From Herbaspirillum sp. AP02 (GTDB lineage Bacteria; Pseudomonadota; Gammaproteobacteria; Burkholderiales; Burkholderiaceae_D): 64,000 nucleotides of DNA. Of the stretch, positions 55,109 through 64,000 are shown piece after piece (the first letter of the stretch is position 1; each line of letters starts with the position of its first letter). The notes below the pieces were generated by a model that did not search any database, was not told where the DNA came from, and worked only from the letters and a program-made list of their open reading frames with translations. Location of the stretch: assembly GCF_015767275.1 (NCBI RefSeq), contig NZ_JADWMY010000003.1:289249-353248 (forward strand). The letters run 5' to 3'. The translations under genes were made by a program, and so were the position numbers.

Positions 55109-56704
55109 ATGACCGATCTCCTCACCCGCCGCCTGCAACAGCTTTCCCAGCCGCAACATCTTGCGTTGCTGAGTCAGGGGCTGCGCGGCGTGGAACGGGA
55201 GACGCTGCGCGTGGATGAGCAGGGGCAACTGGCCCGCACGCCGCATCCGCCGGCGCTGGGTTCGGCCCTCACCAATGATCTGATCACCACCGATTACTCG
55301 GAGTCGCTGCTGGAGTTCATCACCCCGGCCATGCCCGACATCGCCGATGCGCTGCAGCGCCTGGATGAAATCCACCGCTTCGTCTATACCAAGCTGGAGG
55401 GCGAACTGCTGTGGAATGCCTCCATGCCTTGCGTGCTGCCACCGGAAGATGAGATTCCCCTCGGCTGGTACGGCAGTTCCCACATCGGCATGTTGAAGCA
55501 TGTGTACCGGCGCGGCCTGGCGCTGCGCTATGGCCGCACCATGCAGTGCATCGCCGGCATTCATTACAACTTCTCGCTCAGTGAAGACCTGTGGGAAGTG
55601 CTGCGTGACGAGGATGACACCGTTGACTCTTCGCTGTCGCGCCGGGATTACCAGTCCGAGCGCTACATCGCCCTGATCCGCAACTTCCGCCGCTACAGCT
55701 GGCTGCTGATGTATCTGTTCGGTGCCTCGCCGGCGGTGGCCACCAATTTCCTGCGCGGCCGCCCGCACCAACTGGAGACGCTGTCCAAGGACACGCTCTT
55801 CCTGCCCTATGGCACCAGCCTGCGCATGAGCGACCTGGGTTACCAGAACCATGCCCAGGCCAATATCACGCCGCACTACAACAACCTGCCGGCCTACATC
55901 CGTAGCCTCTCGCATGCGGTCAGCGAACCGTATCCGCCCTATGAAGCCATCGGTACCAAGCGCGACGGCGAGTGGGTGCAGATCAATACCAACATCCTGC
56001 AGATCGAAAACGAGTTCTACTCTTCGATCCGTCCCAAGCGCGTCATCAACAGCGGCGAACGCCCGGTGCAGGCCTTGTCGGCGCGTGGCGTGCAGTATGT
56101 GGAAGTGCGCTGCATGGACATCGATCCCTTCAACCCGCTGGGCATCGGCCTGGAGGCAGCGCGCTTCCTGGACGTGTTCCTGCACTTCCTGGCGCTGGAA
56201 TCGAGCTGCCTGACCTCGGACGAGGAGGGCGTGGAAAACCGCGCCAACTTCCTGGCCACCGTCAAGGAAGGTCGTCGTCCCGGCCTGCACCTGCAGTGCA
56301 AGGGCGAATCCATCCTGCTCAAGGACTGGGGCGAGCGATTGCTGGACCGCATGGCGCCAGTGGCCGAACTGCTGGACCGCCAACTGGGCGGCAGCCAGCA
56401 TCGCGACAGCCTGGCTGTACAGCGCGGCAAGCTGGCCGATCCCGATGCCACCCCGTCGGCCCAGGTGCTGCGTGAAATCCGCGCCGCCGGCAACTCCTTC
56501 CCCGGCTTCACCCTGGCCAACAGCCGCCGCCAGGCCGAGCAGCTGCGCGCCCGGCCGCTGTCGGCCGCCAAGACGGCTGACTTCGTGGCCATCGCCCAGG
56601 CCTCGCTGGATGCGCAGCGCGACATCGAGCGCACCCAGATCGGCGACTTCGATACCTTCGTCGCCGCCTATCGTGCCAGTACGCTGGGCAATATTGCGAT
56701 CTGA
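55109..56704 (+). CDS. gshA: glutamate-cysteine ligase (E. coli type)
   Basis: It makes gamma-glutamylcysteine, the first and rate-limiting step of glutathione synthesis. The 531-residue protein starts with [19 protein letters not shown], and has [20 protein letters not shown], the substrate-site [24 protein letters not shown] block, and [19 protein letters not shown]. These mark the proteobacterial family unrelated to the plant-type ligase. AAGGA lies 7 bases before ATG 55109. gshB is not adjacent. Confidence 0.95.
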   Translation: MTDLLTRRLQQLSQPQHLALLSQGLRGVERETLRVDEQGQLARTPHPPALGSALTNDLITTDYSESLLEFITPAMPDIADALQRLDEIHRFVYTKLEGELLWNASMPCVLPPEDEIPLGWYGSSHIGMLKHVYRRGLALRYGRTMQCIAGIHYNFSLSEDLWEVLRDEDDTVDSSLSRRDYQSERYIALIRNFRRYSWLLMYLFGASPAVATNFLRGRPHQLETLSKDTLFLPYGTSLRMSDLGYQNHAQANITPHYNNLPAYIRSLSHAVSEPYPPYEAIGTKRDGEWVQINTNILQIENEFYSSIRPKRVINSGERPVQALSARGVQYVEVRCMDIDPFNPLGIGLEAARFLDVFLHFLALESSCLTSDEEGVENRANFLATVKEGRRPGLHLQCKGESILLKDWGERLLDRMAPVAELLDRQLGGSQHRDSLAVQRGKLADPDATPSAQVLREIRAAGNSFPGFTLANSRRQAEQLRARPLSAAKTADFVAIAQASLDAQRDIERTQIGDFDTFVAAYRASTLGNIAI

Positions 56705-57062
56705 TCGCGTCACCAGGGAGCGCCATCTGTTAGCCGCATCCGTTGGCGCCATCTGCAGCCGGGTCTGAACATCCCTTCATTTATATAGAGCAAGTTCTGT
56801 CGCCAGCGTCAGCGGCTGCAGAAAGATCGCCTGTGCCTGTGGACGGCATCGCGGGCCTTGCATTGTCTTCCAGGCATGAAATTTCCTTCACGACAACACC
56901 ACCAGGCCTGACTTACAGGCGGTCCAGGGGCGTTTGCGGCATTGCAAACAGGGCAAGAAAACCGCGCTCACAGAGCGATACAGTAAAAATACGCGGTCCG
57001 CAAAGCGCCTGTTCATGCCGCTTTGCAGCATATTTTCGTATTATGAAATCGATTATCGTAAT
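56705..57062. other. intergenic region between gshA and the aceE promoter
   Basis: About 360 bases without a supported gene. It turns AT-rich from about 56975. No terminator with a T-run is seen after gshA. Confidence 0.35.
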
Positions 57063-57090
57063 TTGAAAATCGAAAATTCCCTGATAAAAT
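57063..57090 (+). promoter_or_regulatory. promoter of the pyruvate dehydrogenase operon
   Basis: TTGAAA (57063-57068) and TAAAAT (57085-57090) are 16 bases apart, both 5/6 to consensus, and TG one base before the -10 makes it an extended -10 promoter. Transcription would start near 57097, giving a leader of about 195 bases. The AT-rich tract just upstream (57025-57070) has partial dyad symmetry and may bind a regulator. Confidence 0.6.
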
Positions 57091-57291
57091 TCGTCGTCCA
57101 CACGGCTGGAAGACCGTACATTTAAGCCTGTTCCGCCTCCAAAGCCTGGCCCCACGGGCCGGGAAGGGTTGTAGCACAGGCAACGGAATGGTCTTCCTGC
57201 TTCACTTGCCGGCGGCAGCGTACCGAATGAACCGACCGACCCGCCAGGTCTATCCGACCGGACGGATCTCTCAACAACCAGGAGACATGAC

Positions 57292-59988
57292 ATGTCAGCC
57301 CAAATCGATCAAGTTCTGGCGCAGGCCGCCAACGATCCCGATGTGATGGAAACCCAGGAGTGGCTCGACGCCCTCGAAGCAGTGATCGAAAAGGAAGGCC
57401 CGGATCGCGCCCACTACCTGATGGAACGCATGGTCGATCTGGCCCGCCGTCGTGGTGCCCATATTCCCTTCTCCAGCAATACCGCCTACGTCAACACCAT
57501 TCCGACCGACCAGGGCGAGCACTGCCCGGGCAACCTGGAATACGAAGAGCGCCTGCGCTCGTGGATGCGCTGGAACGCCATGGCCATGGTGGTCAAGGCC
57601 AACCGCGTGGATGGCGACCTGGGGGGGCACCTGTCTTCCTTCGCCTCGCTGGCCAACATGCTGGGCATCGGTTTCAATCACTTCTGGCACGCCCCGACTG
57701 AAGATCACGGCGGCGACCTGCTCTACATCCAGGGTCACTCCTCGCCCGGCATCTATGCCCGCGCCTTCCTGGAAGGTCGTCTCTCCGAAGACCAACTGAT
57801 CCACTTCCGCCGCGAAGCCGATGGTCACGGTCTGTCGTCCTACCCGCACCCCAAGCTGATGCCGGAATTCTGGCAGTTCCCGACCGTCTCGATGGGCCTG
57901 GGCCCCTTGATGGCGATCTACCAGGCGCGCTTCCTGAAGTACCTGCACGCCCGTGGCATCGCCAAGACCGACAACCGCAAGGTCTGGGCCTTCTGCGGCG
58001 ACGGTGAAATGGACGAACCGGAATCGATGGGTGCCATCGGCATGGCCGGTCGTGAAAAACTGAACAACCTGGTCATCGTGGTCAACTGCAACCTGCAGCG
58101 CCTGGACGGCCCGGTGCGCGGCAACGGCAAGATCATCCAGGAACTGGAGTCCGACTTCCGTGGCGCCGGCTGGAACGTGGTCAAGGTCATCTGGGGCAGC
58201 GGCTGGGACGAGCTGCTGGCCCGTGACAAGGACGGCATCCTGCAGAAGGTGATGATGGAAACCGTCGACGGCGAGTACCAGAACTACAAGGCCAAGGACG
58301 GCGCCTTCGTGCGCAAGCACTTCTTCGGCAAGCATCCCAAGCTGCTGGAAATGGTCTCCAAGATGTCGGACGACGATATCTGGCGCCTCACCCGTGGCGG
58401 TCACGACCCGCACAAGATCTACGCCGCCTTCAAGGTCGCGCAGGACTCCAAGGACCAGCCCACCGTGATCCTGGCCAAGTCCATCAAGGGCTATGGCTTC
58501 GGCAAGGCCGGCGAAGCGCGCAACACCGCGCACAACACCAAGAAACTGGACGACGAAGCCATCCGCGCCATGCGCGACCGCTTCCAGCTGCCGATCTCGG
58601 ACGCCGAGCTGCCCAGCATCCCGTTCTTCAAGCCGGCCGACGACACCCCGGAAATGCAGTACCTGCACGAGCGCCGCAAGGCCCTGGGCGGCTACCTGCC
58701 GCAACGTCGCCCGCACGCTGACGAAAAGCTGCCGGTGCCGGAACTGTCGGCCTTCCAGACCATGCTGGAGCCGACCGCCGAAGGTCGTGAGATCTCCACC
58801 ACCGCCGCCTATTCGCGCGTGCTGACCGCGCTGCTGCGCGACCCCAACCTGGGTCAGCGCGTGGTGCCCATCATGGTCGACGAGTCCCGTACTTTCGGTA
58901 TGGAAGGCCTGTTCCGCCAGATCGGCATCTTCAGCCAGGTCGGCCAGCTGTACGAACCGGTCGACAAGGACCAGGTGATGTACTACCGCGAAGACAAGGC
59001 CGGCCAGATCCTGCAGGAAGGCATCAACGAAGCCGGTGGCATGAGCTCGTGGATCGCTGCGGCGACCTCGTACTCGACCAACAACCGTGTGATGATCCCG
59101 TTCTACACCTACTACTCCATGTTCGGCCTGCAGCGTATCGGCGACCTGGCATGGGCAGCCGGTGACATGCGCGCCCGTGGCTTCCTGATCGGCGGCACCG
59201 CCGGTCGTACCACCTTGAACGGTGAAGGTCTGCAGCACGAAGACGGCCACAGCCATGTGTTCGCCTCGGCCATCCCGAACTGCATCCCCTACGACCCGAC
59301 CTTCGCCCACGAAGTCGCCGTGATCATCCATGACGGCCTGCGCCGCATGGTGGCCAACCAGGAAGACGTGTTCTACTACATCACCGTGATGAACGAGAAC
59401 TACGCCCACCCGGGGATCAAGGCAGGCCAGGAAGAGGGCATCTTGAAGGGCCTGTACCTGTTGAACGAAGGCGGCAAGGAAAACAAGCTGCGCGTGCAAC
59501 TGCTGGGTTCGGGCACCATCCTGCGCGAAGTCATCGCCGCCGCCGAACTGCTGCGCGACGACTGGAAGGTCGACGCCGATGTCTGGTCGGCACCGTCCTT
59601 CACCCTGCTGGCCCGCGAAGGCCAGGACGTGGAACGCTGGAACATGCTGCACCCGGCCGACACCGCCAAGAAGAGCTACTTCGAGCAATCGCTGGAAGGT
59701 ACCGAGGGCCCGATCGTGGTCTCCACCGACTACATGCGCACCTACGCCGAGCAGGTCCGCGCCTTCGTGCCGAAGGGCCGCGCCTACAAGGTGCTGGGCA
59801 CCGACGGCTACGGCCGCTCGGACACCCGCGCCAAGCTGCGCGAGTTCTTCGAGGTGAACCGTCACTTCGTCACCGTGGCCGCCCTGAAGTCGCTGGCCGA
59901 TGAAGGCAAGATCAAGCCGGAAGTGGTGGCCCAGGCCATCGCCAAGTACGGCATCGATCCCAACAAGCCCAACCCGGTGACCGTGTAA
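57292..59988 (+). CDS. aceE: pyruvate dehydrogenase E1 component, homodimeric
   Basis: E1 decarboxylates pyruvate with thiamine diphosphate and transfers the acetyl unit to the lipoyl groups of E2. The 898-residue protein is the single-chain AceE type: QGHSSPGIYARAFLEGR, the ThDP-binding CGDGEMDEPESMG with later VNCNLQRLDGPVRGNGKIIQELE, and RTTLNGEGLQHEDGHSHV. AGGAG lies before ATG 57292. It is the first gene of aceE-aceF-lpdA; no pdhR regulator is next to it. Codon use is highly biased to C/G third positions, as expected of a highly expressed gene. Confidence 0.97.
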   Translation: MSAQIDQVLAQAANDPDVMETQEWLDALEAVIEKEGPDRAHYLMERMVDLARRRGAHIPFSSNTAYVNTIPTDQGEHCPGNLEYEERLRSWMRWNAMAMVVKANRVDGDLGGHLSSFASLANMLGIGFNHFWHAPTEDHGGDLLYIQGHSSPGIYARAFLEGRLSEDQLIHFRREADGHGLSSYPHPKLMPEFWQFPTVSMGLGPLMAIYQARFLKYLHARGIAKTDNRKVWAFCGDGEMDEPESMGAIGMAGREKLNNLVIVVNCNLQRLDGPVRGNGKIIQELESDFRGAGWNVVKVIWGSGWDELLARDKDGILQKVMMETVDGEYQNYKAKDGAFVRKHFFGKHPKLLEMVSKMSDDDIWRLTRGGHDPHKIYAAFKVAQDSKDQPTVILAKSIKGYGFGKAGEARNTAHNTKKLDDEAIRAMRDRFQLPISDAELPSIPFFKPADDTPEMQYLHERRKALGGYLPQRRPHADEKLPVPELSAFQTMLEPTAEGREISTTAAYSRVLTALLRDPNLGQRVVPIMVDESRTFGMEGLFRQIGIFSQVGQLYEPVDKDQVMYYREDKAGQILQEGINEAGGMSSWIAAATSYSTNNRVMIPFYTYYSMFGLQRIGDLAWAAGDMRARGFLIGGTAGRTTLNGEGLQHEDGHSHVFASAIPNCIPYDPTFAHEVAVIIHDGLRRMVANQEDVFYYITVMNENYAHPGIKAGQEEGILKGLYLLNEGGKENKLRVQLLGSGTILREVIAAAELLRDDWKVDADVWSAPSFTLLAREGQDVERWNMLHPADTAKKSYFEQSLEGTEGPIVVSTDYMRTYAEQVRAFVPKGRAYKVLGTDGYGRSDTRAKLREFFEVNRHFVTVAALKSLADEGKIKPEVVAQAIAKYGIDPNKPNPVTV

Positions 59989-60178
59989 GGACCGCCCGAC
60001 CGACCATCCCCGCCTCAGCCTGCTGATCGCGGGGATGTGTCGTGTTTGGCACTGCCACAAAAACGGGAAGGGTCGCAGCCGGATCGCTTAAGATGCAATG
60101 GCTTTGCGGCAGCACCTTCCCTACTGCGAATATCCCTCCCGGCCCTGGGCCTGGGAACAGAACAACGGAGCGCATCAG

Positions 60179-61840
60179 ATGAGTCAAGTCGAAGTAAAAG
60201 TCCCGGACATCGGCGATTTCAAGGAAGTCGAAGTCATTGAGGTGATGGTCAAGGTCGGCGATACGATCAAGGTCGACCAGTCGCTGATCACCGTCGAATC
60301 CGACAAGGCCAGCATGGAAATCCCCTCCACCCAGGCGGGCGTGGTCAAGGAAATCAAGGTCAAGGTCGGCGACAAGGTCGCCGAAGGTTCGTTGCTGCTG
60401 ATCGTCGAAGGCGAGGGCGCTGCGGCAGCACCGCAAGCCGCCGCCCCGCAAGCGGCTGCCGCTGCACCGGCTGCCGCCCAGACCTCTGCCCCGGCACCTG
60501 CTCCGGCAGCTGCACCGGCCCCTGCCGCCGGTGGCACCGTCGAGATCGAAGTCCCGGACATCGGCGACTTCAAGGAAGTGGAAGTCATCGAAGTCATGGT
60601 CAAGGTCGGCGACACCGTCAAGGCCGAGCAGTCCCTGCTGACCGTGGAATCCGACAAGGCCAGCATGGAGATTCCCTCCAGCCACGCCGGCGTGATCAAG
60701 GAACTGAAGGTCAAACTGGGTGACAAGGTCGCCAAGGGCAGCATCATCGCCACCATCGAAGCCGTCGGTGGCGCACCTGCTGCCGCTGCTGCCGCTGCTG
60801 CACCTGCCGCGCCTGCAGCGCCCGCAGCGTCGGCCCCGGCAGCTGCCGCACCTGCTGCTGCCGCCGCACCGGTCATCGCCACCGCCTCGGCCACCAGCAC
60901 CGGCGGCAAGGCCCATGCTTCGCCGTCCGTGCGCAAGTTCGCCCGCGAACTGGGCGTGGACCTGGCGCGCGTGCCGGCCACCGGCCCCAAGGGTCGCATC
61001 CTGCAACTGGACGTGCAGAACTTCGTCAAGGGCGTCATCGCCGGTTCCACCTCGGTGGGCGCCTCGGCTCCTGCCACCAATGGCAGCGGTGCTGGCATGA
61101 ACCTGCTGCCGTGGCCGTCGCTGGACTTCAGCAAGTTTGGCGAGACCGAACTGCTGGCCCTGTCGCGCATCAAGAAGATCAGCGGCCCCAACCTGCATCG
61201 CAACTGGGTGATGATCCCGCACGTGACGCAGTTCGACGAAGCCGACGTCACCGAGCTGGAAGAATTCCGCAAGACCTCCAACGACGCCTTCGCCAAGGCC
61301 AAGTCGCCGGTCAAGCTGACCATGCTGGCCTTCGTGATCAAGGCCAGCGTCTCGGCGCTGAAGAAATTCCCGGCCTTCAATTCCTCGCTGGACGCCAAGG
61401 GCGAGAACCTGATCCTCAAGAAGTTCTACAACATCGGTTTCGCCGCCGATACCCCGAACGGTCTGGTGGTCCCGGTCATCAAGAACGCCGACCAGAAGAG
61501 CATCGGCCAGATCGCCATCGAAATGGGTGAACTGTCCGCGCAAGCCCGTGAAGGCAAGCTCAAGCCAGCCGACATGCAGGGTGCGACCTTCACCATTTCC
61601 TCGCTGGGTGGCATTGGCGGCACCGCCTTCACGCCCATCATCAATGCGCCGGAAGTGGCGATCCTGGGTCTGTCCAAGTCGAGCATCAAGCCGGTATGGG
61701 ATGGCAAGCAGTTCGCCCCGCGCCTGATGCTGCCGACTTCGCTGTCCTATGACCACCGCGTCATCGACGGCGCCATGGGCGCGCGCTTCTCGGCCTACCT
61801 GGCCGAGGTGCTGGGTGACCTGCGCAAGTCGCTGCTGTAA
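60179..61840 (+). CDS. aceF: pyruvate dehydrogenase E2 (dihydrolipoyl acetyltransferase)
   Basis: E2 forms the core of the complex and passes the acetyl group to CoA. The 553-residue protein has two N-terminal lipoyl domains with lipoyl lysines Lys43 and Lys160 ([11 protein letters not shown]), joined by Ala/Pro-rich linkers. A peripheral-subunit binding domain lies around 246-285 ([21 protein letters not shown]). The catalytic domain ends in [15 protein letters not shown] with catalytic His526. GGAG precedes ATG 60179, which is preferred to the earlier in-frame ATG at 60098. It lies 190 bases after aceE. Confidence 0.97.
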   Translation: MSQVEVKVPDIGDFKEVEVIEVMVKVGDTIKVDQSLITVESDKASMEIPSTQAGVVKEIKVKVGDKVAEGSLLLIVEGEGAAAAPQAAAPQAAAAAPAAAQTSAPAPAPAAAPAPAAGGTVEIEVPDIGDFKEVEVIEVMVKVGDTVKAEQSLLTVESDKASMEIPSSHAGVIKELKVKLGDKVAKGSIIATIEAVGGAPAAAAAAAAPAAPAAPAASAPAAAAPAAAAAPVIATASATSTGGKAHASPSVRKFARELGVDLARVPATGPKGRILQLDVQNFVKGVIAGSTSVGASAPATNGSGAGMNLLPWPSLDFSKFGETELLALSRIKKISGPNLHRNWVMIPHVTQFDEADVTELEEFRKTSNDAFAKAKSPVKLTMLAFVIKASVSALKKFPAFNSSLDAKGENLILKKFYNIGFAADTPNGLVVPVIKNADQKSIGQIAIEMGELSAQAREGKLKPADMQGATFTISSLGGIGGTAFTPIINAPEVAILGLSKSSIKPVWDGKQFAPRLMLPTSLSYDHRVIDGAMGARFSAYLAEVLGDLRKSLL

Positions 61841-61881
61841 GCCGCCACTAGCGAACCACAGAACATTACGGAGCCAGGACA

Positions 61882-63678
61882 ATGAGTCTCTCTGAAGTCA
61901 AGGTCCCCGATATCGGGGATTTCAAGGAAGTCGAAGTCATCGAGGTGATGGTCAAGGTCGGCGATACCATCAAGGTCGATCAGTCCCTGATCACCGTCGA
62001 ATCCGACAAGGCCAGCATGGAAATCCCGTCCTCCTCGGCCGGCGTGGTCAAGGAAATCAAGGTCAAGGTCGGTGACAAGGTCGCCGAAGGCTCGCTGCTG
62101 CTGCTGGTGGAAGCCAGCGGTGAAGCTGCCGCAGCGCCGTCCCCGGCGGCCGCGCCTGCACCGGCCGCTGCTGCGCCTGCTGCAGCGCCAGCCGCTTCTG
62201 CTGCACCCGCTGCACCCGCAGCCGCCCCGGCCGCTGCCAGCTTCGGCGGCAGCGCCGACGTGCAGTGCGACGTCATGGTGATCGGCGGTGGCCCAGGTGG
62301 CTACTCGGCCGCCTTCCGCGCCGCCGATCTCGGCCTGAACACCGTCATCGTCGAGCGTGAAGCCACGCTGGGCGGGGTCTGCCTGAACGTCGGTTGCATC
62401 CCCTCCAAGGCGCTGCTGCATGTGGCCGCCGTGATCGACGAGACCGCCGCCATGGCCTCGCACGGTGTCACCTTCGGCAAGCCCGAGATCGACATCGACA
62501 AGCTGCGCGGCTACAAGGACAAGGTCATCGGCACCATGACCGGCGGCCTGGCCGGCATGGCCAAGGCGCGCAAGGTGGCGGTGGTCAATGGTGATGGCCA
62601 GTTCGCCGGCCCCAACCACATCGAAGTCACTGCGGCTGACGGCAGCAAGAAGGTAGTGCAGTTCAAGCACGCCATCATCGCCGCCGGTTCCTCGGTGGTG
62701 AACCTGCCCTTCGTACCGCAGGACCCGCGCATCGTCGACTCCACCGGCGCGCTGGAACTGCGCCAGGTGCCCAAGCGCATGCTGGTCATCGGTGGCGGCA
62801 TCATCGGCCTGGAAATGGCCACCGTCTATTCCACCCTGGGCGCGCGCATCGACGTGGTCGAGATGATGGACGGCCTGATGCAGGGCGCTGACCGCGACAT
62901 GGTCAAGGTCTGGCAGAAGTTCAACGAAAAGCGCTTCGACAACGTCATGATCAAGACCAAGACGGTGGCCGTGGAAGCCCTGGCCGAAGGCATCAAGGTG
63001 ACGTTCGAAGCCGCCGAAGCCGGCGCCACCGCCCCCGAGCCACAATTGTACGACCTGGTGCTGGTGGCCGTGGGCCGCAGCCCCAACGGCAAGAAGGTCT
63101 CGGCCGACAAGGCGGGCGTGATCGTGGGTGATCGCGGCTTCATCCCGGTGGACAAGCAGATGCGCACCAACGTCCCGCACATCTACGCCATCGGCGATCT
63201 GGTGGGCCAGCCCATGCTGGCGCACAAGGCCGTGCATGAAGGCCACGTGGCCGCTGAAGCGATTGCCGGCGAGAAGAGCTTCTTCGACGCCAGCGTCATC
63301 CCGTCGGTGGCCTACACCGATCCGGAAGTGGCATGGGTCGGCGTGACCGAAGACGAAGCCAAGGCAAAGGGCATCAAGATCGAGAAGGGCCACTTCCCGT
63401 GGGCCGCCTCCGGTCGCGCCGTGGCCAATGGCCGTTCGGAAGGTTTCACCAAGCTGCTCTTCGATGCCGAAACGCATCGCGTGATCGGCGGCGGCATCGT
63501 CGGCACCCATGCCGGCGACATGATCGGCGAAGTGGCCCTGGCCATCGAGATGGGCGCGGACGCCGTGGATATCGGCAAGACCATCCACCCGCACCCGACC
63601 CTGGGCGAGTCCCTGGGCATGGCGGCGGAAGTGGCCGAAGGCCATTGCACGGACTTGCCGCCGCAGCGCAAGAAGTAA
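61882..63678 (+). CDS. lpdA: dihydrolipoyl dehydrogenase (E3) with N-terminal lipoyl domain
   Basis: E3 reoxidises dihydrolipoamide with FAD and NAD. The 598-residue protein begins with a lipoyl domain (Lys43) almost identical to the first one of AceF, then an Ala/Pro linker, then the flavoprotein: [16 protein letters not shown] (FAD site), redox cysteines Cys167 and Cys172 in [24 protein letters not shown] (NAD site), and [15 protein letters not shown] with the active-site His/Glu at the C-terminus. Such lipoyl-E3 fusions are known in several betaproteobacteria and Neisseria. It starts 41 bases after aceF. Confidence 0.97.
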   Translation: MSLSEVKVPDIGDFKEVEVIEVMVKVGDTIKVDQSLITVESDKASMEIPSSSAGVVKEIKVKVGDKVAEGSLLLLVEASGEAAAAPSPAAAPAPAAAAPAAAPAASAAPAAPAAAPAAASFGGSADVQCDVMVIGGGPGGYSAAFRAADLGLNTVIVEREATLGGVCLNVGCIPSKALLHVAAVIDETAAMASHGVTFGKPEIDIDKLRGYKDKVIGTMTGGLAGMAKARKVAVVNGDGQFAGPNHIEVTAADGSKKVVQFKHAIIAAGSSVVNLPFVPQDPRIVDSTGALELRQVPKRMLVIGGGIIGLEMATVYSTLGARIDVVEMMDGLMQGADRDMVKVWQKFNEKRFDNVMIKTKTVAVEALAEGIKVTFEAAEAGATAPEPQLYDLVLVAVGRSPNGKKVSADKAGVIVGDRGFIPVDKQMRTNVPHIYAIGDLVGQPMLAHKAVHEGHVAAEAIAGEKSFFDASVIPSVAYTDPEVAWVGVTEDEAKAKGIKIEKGHFPWAASGRAVANGRSEGFTKLLFDAETHRVIGGGIVGTHAGDMIGEVALAIEMGADAVDIGKTIHPHPTLGESLGMAAEVAEGHCTDLPPQRKK

Positions 63679-63711
63679 GCGCAGCCAGCAGCAAAGCAGC
63701 AACAAGAAAAT

Positions 63712-63740
63712 CGGCGGACCATCTGGTCCGCCGTTTTTTT
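63712..63740 (+). terminator. terminator of the pyruvate dehydrogenase operon
   Basis: CGGCGGACC and GGTCCGCCG pair perfectly around a 4-base loop, followed by seven Ts. Confidence 0.9.
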
Positions 63741-63779
63741 CTATCTGCCCTCCATGCCGCTCAAGCTGAATGGAACCAG

Positions 63780-64000
63780 CTAAAGCAACTTCCCCGGATT
63801 CATGATCAGGTTGGGATCGAAGGCCTGCTTGATACGCAGCATCAGCTCCATCTCCAGCGGCGACTTATAGTGTTGCAGCTCGTCGCGCCGCAACTGTCCC
63901 ACGCCATGCTCGGCGCTGATGCTGCCCTGCAGGTCGGTGACCAGGTCGTGCACCAGGCGGTTCAGCAGTAGCGTGGCCTGCTTGACGTCTTCATAGGTGG
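63780..64000 (-). CDS. FAD-linked oxidase, C-terminal end (partial)
   Basis: The minus strand reads open from the window edge to a TAG at 63782-63780. The visible 73 residues include QGSISAEHGVGQLRRDEL and the end KQAFDPNLIMNPGKLL, the C-terminal signature of the FAD-binding oxidase family of D-lactate, D-2-hydroxyglutarate and glycolate (GlcD) dehydrogenases. GSISAEHGVG is the metal/active-site histidine region. The start and FAD domain lie beyond the edge, so the substrate is not known. Confidence 0.85.
   Translation of the reverse strand, partial: TYEDVKQATLLLNRLVHDLVTDLQGSISAEHGVGQLRRDELQHYKSPLEMELMLRIKQAFDPNLIMNPGKLL

Noticed and set aside
57295..60060. A 921-codon open frame covering the whole of aceE on the other strand
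   Set aside because: It mirrors the strong codon bias of aceE; composition is Val/His/Gly/Gln biased and no family is recognisable.

Overview
The window is GC-rich, densely coded chromosome from a betaproteobacterium, most likely an Oxalobacteraceae member close to Herbaspirillum. This is an inference from gene content: the glnE / yhdP-like / nitrilase / tldD block, type 2 argininosuccinate synthase, the aceE-aceF-lpdA operon whose E3 carries its own lipoyl domain, a second FtsK with a very long linker, and a holC neighbourhood typical of Burkholderiales. No rRNA, tRNA, CRISPR array, phage or integrase was seen. The DNA looks like core genome with a few accessory islands.

Layout. 0-11.5 kb: a lipoprotein, a methyltransferase, glnE (minus), then the yhdP-like gene, a nitrilase-family amidase and tldD (plus). 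11.5-15.3 kb: aroG behind a candidate Phe/Tyr leader-peptide attenuator, then yajQ, murB and ppnP. 15.3-17.7 kb: the arginine genes argF-argG. 18-20 kb: a siderophore receptor behind a Fur-like box. 20-26 kb: housekeeping genes (rsgA, phhB, ste24-type protease, orn, SEC-C protein, srkA, tag). 26-32.7 kb: ftsK, a succinate-semialdehyde dehydrogenase and a YihY/BrkB membrane protein. 32.7-35.8 kb: a compact four-gene operon (acyl-CoA-dehydrogenase-like, PIG-L deacetylase, NodS-like methyltransferase, family 2 glycosyltransferase) that I cannot assign to a known pathway. 36-38.5 kb: a YdeP-type molybdopterin oxidoreductase. 38.5-44.7 kb: a GntR/FCD regulator divergent from an ABC importer, an arylmalonate-decarboxylase-like enzyme and a dihydropyrimidinase, behind a good sigma-54 promoter. 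44.8-51 kb: periplasmic asparaginase, a diguanylate cyclase with a small inverted-repeat element inserted at its stop codon, an LpxO-like hydroxylase and dadA. 51-57 kb: holC, oligopeptidase A, folD and gshA. 57-64 kb: the pyruvate dehydrogenase operon, and the end of an FAD-linked oxidase running off the right edge.

How it fits together. Nitrogen and amino-acid economy recurs: glnE controls glutamine synthetase, argF-argG make arginine, aroG opens aromatic synthesis, and the asparaginase, DadA and the sigma-54-linked dihydropyrimidinase island scavenge nitrogen. The most interesting signals are the aroG leader peptide and attenuator, the 236-bp MITE-like element whose TA insertion regenerated the stop codon it hit, the sigma-54/NtrC-like/GntR control region at 39.3-39.7 kb, and the four-gene operon at 32.7-35.8 kb, whose enzyme classes recall Nod-factor tailoring. 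All coordinates and motifs were read by eye; no alignment or folding program was run.
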